Program-made: the position numbers and the translations under genes
Shown here: positions 61,522 to 64,000 of the stretch, one piece after another
Layout of the letters: every line of letters starts with the position of its first letter
How positions within the stretch are numbered: position 1 is the stretch's first letter
Source: Euryarchaeota archaeon UBA86
Lineage (GTDB): Archaea; Thermoplasmatota; Poseidoniia; Poseidoniales; Thalassarchaeaceae
DNA: 64,000 nucleotides
Direction of reading: 5' to 3'
NCBI GenBank assembly: GCA_002503055.1
Contig: DAQX01000008.1
Coordinates: forward strand, 127,604-191,603
The notes under the pieces: generated by a model
What the model saw: the letters and a program-made list of their open reading frames with translations, nothing else
What the model was told of the DNA's origin: nothing
Databases searched by the model: none

Positions 61522-62721
61522 TCATCTGTATTGGAGTTCAATGACCATGGATTTGACCTCGGTGTTGTGAGTCTCCTCATTGACTAGATCTACTGTCCAC
61601 TCGCCAGGTTCGTAACCGCGTACTGTAGAGCTTCCAATAACCATCCATAGGCAGCGGTCATCAGAGGCGCAGTCACCTGCATTTCTATTGTCATCCTCAA
61701 TAGAGGAAGTGTTTGCAACTTCCTCAGTGGTGCTGTTATACATGTAGAGGTCTAGTCTGTTGTTAGTAGTACTAACACCTCCGCCACCAATTCCACCACC
61801 GGGTTGATCATCATCCTCTGCAGGATAAGTGAGTTTGACTCGAAGATATCGAATCCTGTCCTTGGTCTCATCATTGTAGGTGACTGGATAGTCCCAAGTC
61901 ATGATGATCGATTCCTGGATCCTTCGATCAATTACGAAGTCACTCCAGACTCCTCTGTAGTTAACATATAGAGTTGAATCGTGGTGGTCGACTAAGCCTT
62001 GGTTATCCTTCACTGTGAGTCTGATTGCCCAGGCTCCTGCAGGGAGATCTTCCCACTCATAGGTCTCTCCAGTACCATCGATGTCGTTCTTAGGATCACC
62101 GTCTCCATCTGAGTCGGTATAGGTGTCTAGGTCCCAGTTGTACTCGACGATATACTCGTCGGCAAAACAAGAGGATTCATCGGGATCACATCCGGCCCAG
62201 GAGTTCGAGGCATCTAGAGTCACAGTTGTGGAAACCTCGACGCTTCTATCGTTGACATCATTATCAACTTCACAGACCCAAACAAGTACGAAATCTCCAG
62301 CTGGTGGATCGTCACCATCACAGTCGCTGTCCTTGTTGGCAGAAATCTCTGCATTTGGCTCACGCGCAGATGAGTCTAGTACATTGATAGAATCACTGAT
62401 ACTAGTCTCGTATGTACCATCTCCCACTGAAAGGCGGACGACATACTCGCCGGGCTGAACATAGGTGTGACTGGTAGTTAGGCCAGTGCCGGTGTTGCCG
62501 TCACCAAATGTCCAGGTGAAAGTCATCGAGTCTCCGTCCGGATCCGAGGAGCCGGCTGCACTGAAGGTCACTGGATTGTCGGTCCTGATGTTCTCAGATG
62601 GATTCATGGACATCTGCGCAGTAGGTGGATCGTTACCCGATAGGGCATCGAGACACCCCGCTAATGGAGAGCATACCAGCAGGATTGCGAGTAGTGGAGT
62701 GAGTGCTCGCATGCTTGCCAT
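61522..62721 (-). CDS. PKD-domain lipoprotein, 399 aa
   Basis: The N-terminus is a lipoprotein signal ('LLVCSPLAGC', Cys near residue 23). A first PKD domain (about 30-115) has 'SSDPDGDSMTFTWTFGDG'. A second PKD/Ig-like domain (about 120-255) has an Asp-rich, Cys-containing region that may bind calcium ('YTDSDGDGDPKND'). The last ~140 residues are a beta-rich domain with a Gly-rich loop. PKD domains support adhesion or bind polysaccharides and proteins at the surface. ATG 62721 is used; ATG 62712 is also possible. Confidence 0.8.
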   Translation of the reverse strand: MASMRALTPLLAILLVCSPLAGCLDALSGNDPPTAQMSMNPSENIRTDNPVTFSAAGSSDPDGDSMTFTWTFGDGNTGTGLTTSHTYVQPGEYVVRLSVGDGTYETSISDSINVLDSSAREPNAEISANKDSDCDGDDPPAGDFVLVWVCEVDNDVNDRSVEVSTTVTLDASNSWAGCDPDESSCFADEYIVEYNWDLDTYTDSDGDGDPKNDIDGTGETYEWEDLPAGAWAIRLTVKDNQGLVDHHDSTLYVNYRGVWSDFVIDRRIQESIIMTWDYPVTYNDETKDRIRYLRVKLTYPAEDDDQPGGGIGGGGVSTTNNRLDLYMYNSTTEEVANTSSIEDDNRNAGDCASDDRCLWMVIGSSTVRGYEPGEWTVDLVNEETHNTEVKSMVIELQYR

Positions 62722-62740
62722 TGTACAGGTCTAAAGGCGA

Positions 62741-62748
62741 GTATGAAA
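62741..62748 (-). promoter_or_regulatory. TATA-like element of the PKD lipoprotein gene
   Basis: On the minus strand TTTCATAC, centred about 24 nt before the ATG at 62721, fits a leaderless promoter. The 87-nt gap to polB holds nothing else. Confidence 0.3.
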
Positions 62749-62808
62749 TCAACCCTACGCTGCTATGTAAACAGATAGTTCGTTATCAATAGGCTCGCAG
62801 TATATCAT

Positions 62809-63999
62809 TCAGAAGTCGAATATCGACTGTTGACGCGAGCCTGATAGCAATTCCTTCTCTGACCATCCAAAGGCCTCGGTGATTCTACCCAGTGATTTGG
62901 CGAGGCGTCGGGCATAGTAAGTTGGATCGTATACTGGTGGATCCTCGCCTATCTCATCGACAAGCCAAGGCTCAACATCCATCGGGCTGGCCTTCGAATC
63001 AGTGACAATGTAGCCTACCTTCATACCTGGCGTGAACTGAAGTCCTCGTCTGATTCTCTCCTTGGCTGCTCTGACATATGGAAGGCCATCTGGATTGTCG
63101 TATACCTTGGAGAAATCGACTGAACCATCACGCTTGAGAGTCCCTTTGCAAGAGCGACTGATTATCAATTCTGCTGGGTTGGCTCTGCCTTCTTTGACAT
63201 CATCGATAACCGACTTAGTCATCTCTACAGCAGCCCATTCCTCGCCATCGAGAATCATCTCAAACATCTCGGTCATTGTGCGTGAGAGTAAAGCAAACGA
63301 GTCAGTTCTGCGAACCTCATATCCTCGAATCAGCATCTCCTCGCGCGGCCATATTACTCGTCCGACATACCTCTTCTTAGCGCCATGGCTGAAGAATGCT
63401 GACAGGGCGGTCTCGAACTCGAGTTCGGCACCTTCCTTGGTGAAGCGTTCAGCCAGCCTCTCTCCGAAACGGATGGTCTCACTCCTCGCCCGATCCCAAG
63501 ATTCGAATTCGGATGAGGATTCCTCCGGCTTGTTGATTGGAGCATCTGCGTCCACTGGTGCGCGTACGAAGATAGAGTCTGTGTCTGAGTAGACGACATC
63601 GTAACCCTCAGTCTCTAGATCCGAGATGATTTTTCTGATATTGTGCCTAGCCCACTCGGTGATACTGGCTCCTAAATCCGGATGAGTAAAGCGGTAGAAG
63701 CTTGAGGCGAATACTCCGTAAAATGAATTCATCAAGATTTTCACAGCATATTGCAGTTGATCCTGTAGGAAAGCCTCGGCCTCGTCTCCAGACTCTCTTG
63801 CCGCGGCTAGGGCTGCCTTGTGCTGGTCGCGGCTGCTCATCAGTTGTTCGAGCAGGTGAGGGACGAGTCCAATTCGTTCATCCTTTGACAGATATCTGGT
63901 CTCGGTTGTGGGCGAAACACTGTGTGAATCATCTGTTGAGTCGTCTCTAACTAGAGTGGTCGAGCAGATGTTGTTCGAGATCATGATTGATGGGTACAT
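62809..63999 (-). CDS. polB: family B DNA polymerase, C-terminal half (5' end outside window)
   Basis: The visible 396 residues start in polymerase motif A (MYPSIM) and contain motif B (KILMNSFYGVFAS), motif C (YSDTDSIFV) and the KKRY motif before the thumb. The exonuclease and N-terminal domains lie beyond the right edge. The extreme C-terminus ends QQSIFDF, a likely PCNA-interacting (PIP) peptide. This is the replicative or repair PolB; its pairing with GINS 5 kb away is usual for archaeal cores but not an operon here. Confidence 0.93.
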   Translation of the reverse strand: MYPSIMISNNICSTTLVRDDSTDDSHSVSPTTETRYLSKDERIGLVPHLLEQLMSSRDQHKAALAAARESGDEAEAFLQDQLQYAVKILMNSFYGVFASSFYRFTHPDLGASITEWARHNIRKIISDLETEGYDVVYSDTDSIFVRAPVDADAPINKPEESSSEFESWDRARSETIRFGERLAERFTKEGAELEFETALSAFFSHGAKKRYVGRVIWPREEMLIRGYEVRRTDSFALLSRTMTEMFEMILDGEEWAAVEMTKSVIDDVKEGRANPAELIISRSCKGTLKRDGSVDFSKVYDNPDGLPYVRAAKERIRRGLQFTPGMKVGYIVTDSKASPMDVEPWLVDEIGEDPPVYDPTYYARRLAKSLGRITEAFGWSEKELLSGSRQQSIFDF

Positions 64000-64000
64000 C

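Noticed and set aside
1..64000. CRISPR array, insertion sequence, integrase or phage region
   Set aside because: No regularly spaced repeats, transposase, integrase or structural phage genes were seen.

Overview
The window looks like a chromosomal piece of a planktonic marine euryarchaeon, most probably Marine Group II (Candidatus Poseidoniales). This is inferred from gene content; no rRNA is present to confirm it. The informational genes are archaeal: ribosomal proteins uS2, uS10, eL8, eS28 and eL24, aEF1A, aIF5B, deoxyhypusine synthase, a GINS subunit, family B DNA polymerase, the wyosine enzyme Taw1 and a geranylgeranyl reductase. They are mixed with bacterial-type genes typical of this group: UvrB, MsrA, a cold-shock protein, a bleomycin-hydrolase-type peptidase, FtsX/MacB-type ABC proteins, and lipoproteins with PKD or Ig-like domains. 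Base composition is near 50% GC, genes are tightly packed, and many starts sit 20-30 nt from a TATA-like box, as expected for leaderless archaeal transcripts. No rRNA, CRISPR array, insertion sequence or phage gene was seen, and no gene-free stretch exceeds 300 bases.

Layout. 1-5.2 kb: the end of an MFS transporter, then a leftward run of guaB, msrA, an AlkB-like di-iron monooxygenase and two small membrane proteins. 5.3-9.5 kb: a membrane protein, two UPF0145 genes, an M28 lipoprotein peptidase and taw1. 9.5-14.4 kb: an ABC system in which one long two-module permease lies between two ATPase genes. 14.5-17.7 kb: two divergent glycosyltransferases and a very acidic anchored protein. 17.7-22.1 kb: a three-gene operon for a multispan membrane protein and two secreted, membrane-anchored proteins with unusual Cys-His motifs. 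22.2-26.8 kb: a fused beta-oxidation enzyme, a previously uncalled 50-residue ORF and three winged-helix regulators. 26.8-34.1 kb: DUF2237, Dus, uS2, a lipoprotein, an FKBP, CcmF and geranylgeranyl reductase. 34.2-40.5 kb: UbiD, UbiA, UvrB and deoxyhypusine synthase in an overlapping operon, then a tiny basic H1-like protein. 40.5-42.7 kb: a degenerate epimerase and a class III aminotransferase. 42.7-49.9 kb: an AT-rich spacer, a PRC-barrel-like protein, tRNA-Ile, Prs, then eL8-eS28-eL24 and ndk-infB split by an antisense S15 peptidase. 50-57.4 kb: MoxR, an orphan ParA, cold-shock, coiled-coil and zinc-ribbon proteins, a metal P-type ATPase, a HAD phosphatase and tRNA-Leu. 57.5-64 kb: GINS, PepC, uS10, aEF1A, a PKD lipoprotein and the C-terminal half of PolB.

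Together the genes describe an aerobic heterotroph. It has cytochrome c maturation (CcmF), prenylated quinone or lipid synthesis (GGR, UbiD, UbiA), fatty-acid oxidation and probably hydrocarbon or lipid hydroxylation, and it puts peptidases and adhesive repeat proteins on its surface. The observations most worth following are the surface redox-like operon at 17.7-22.1 kb, the near-universal overlap of convergent gene ends, the AlkB-like gene, the asymmetric ABC system, and several small or degenerate genes.
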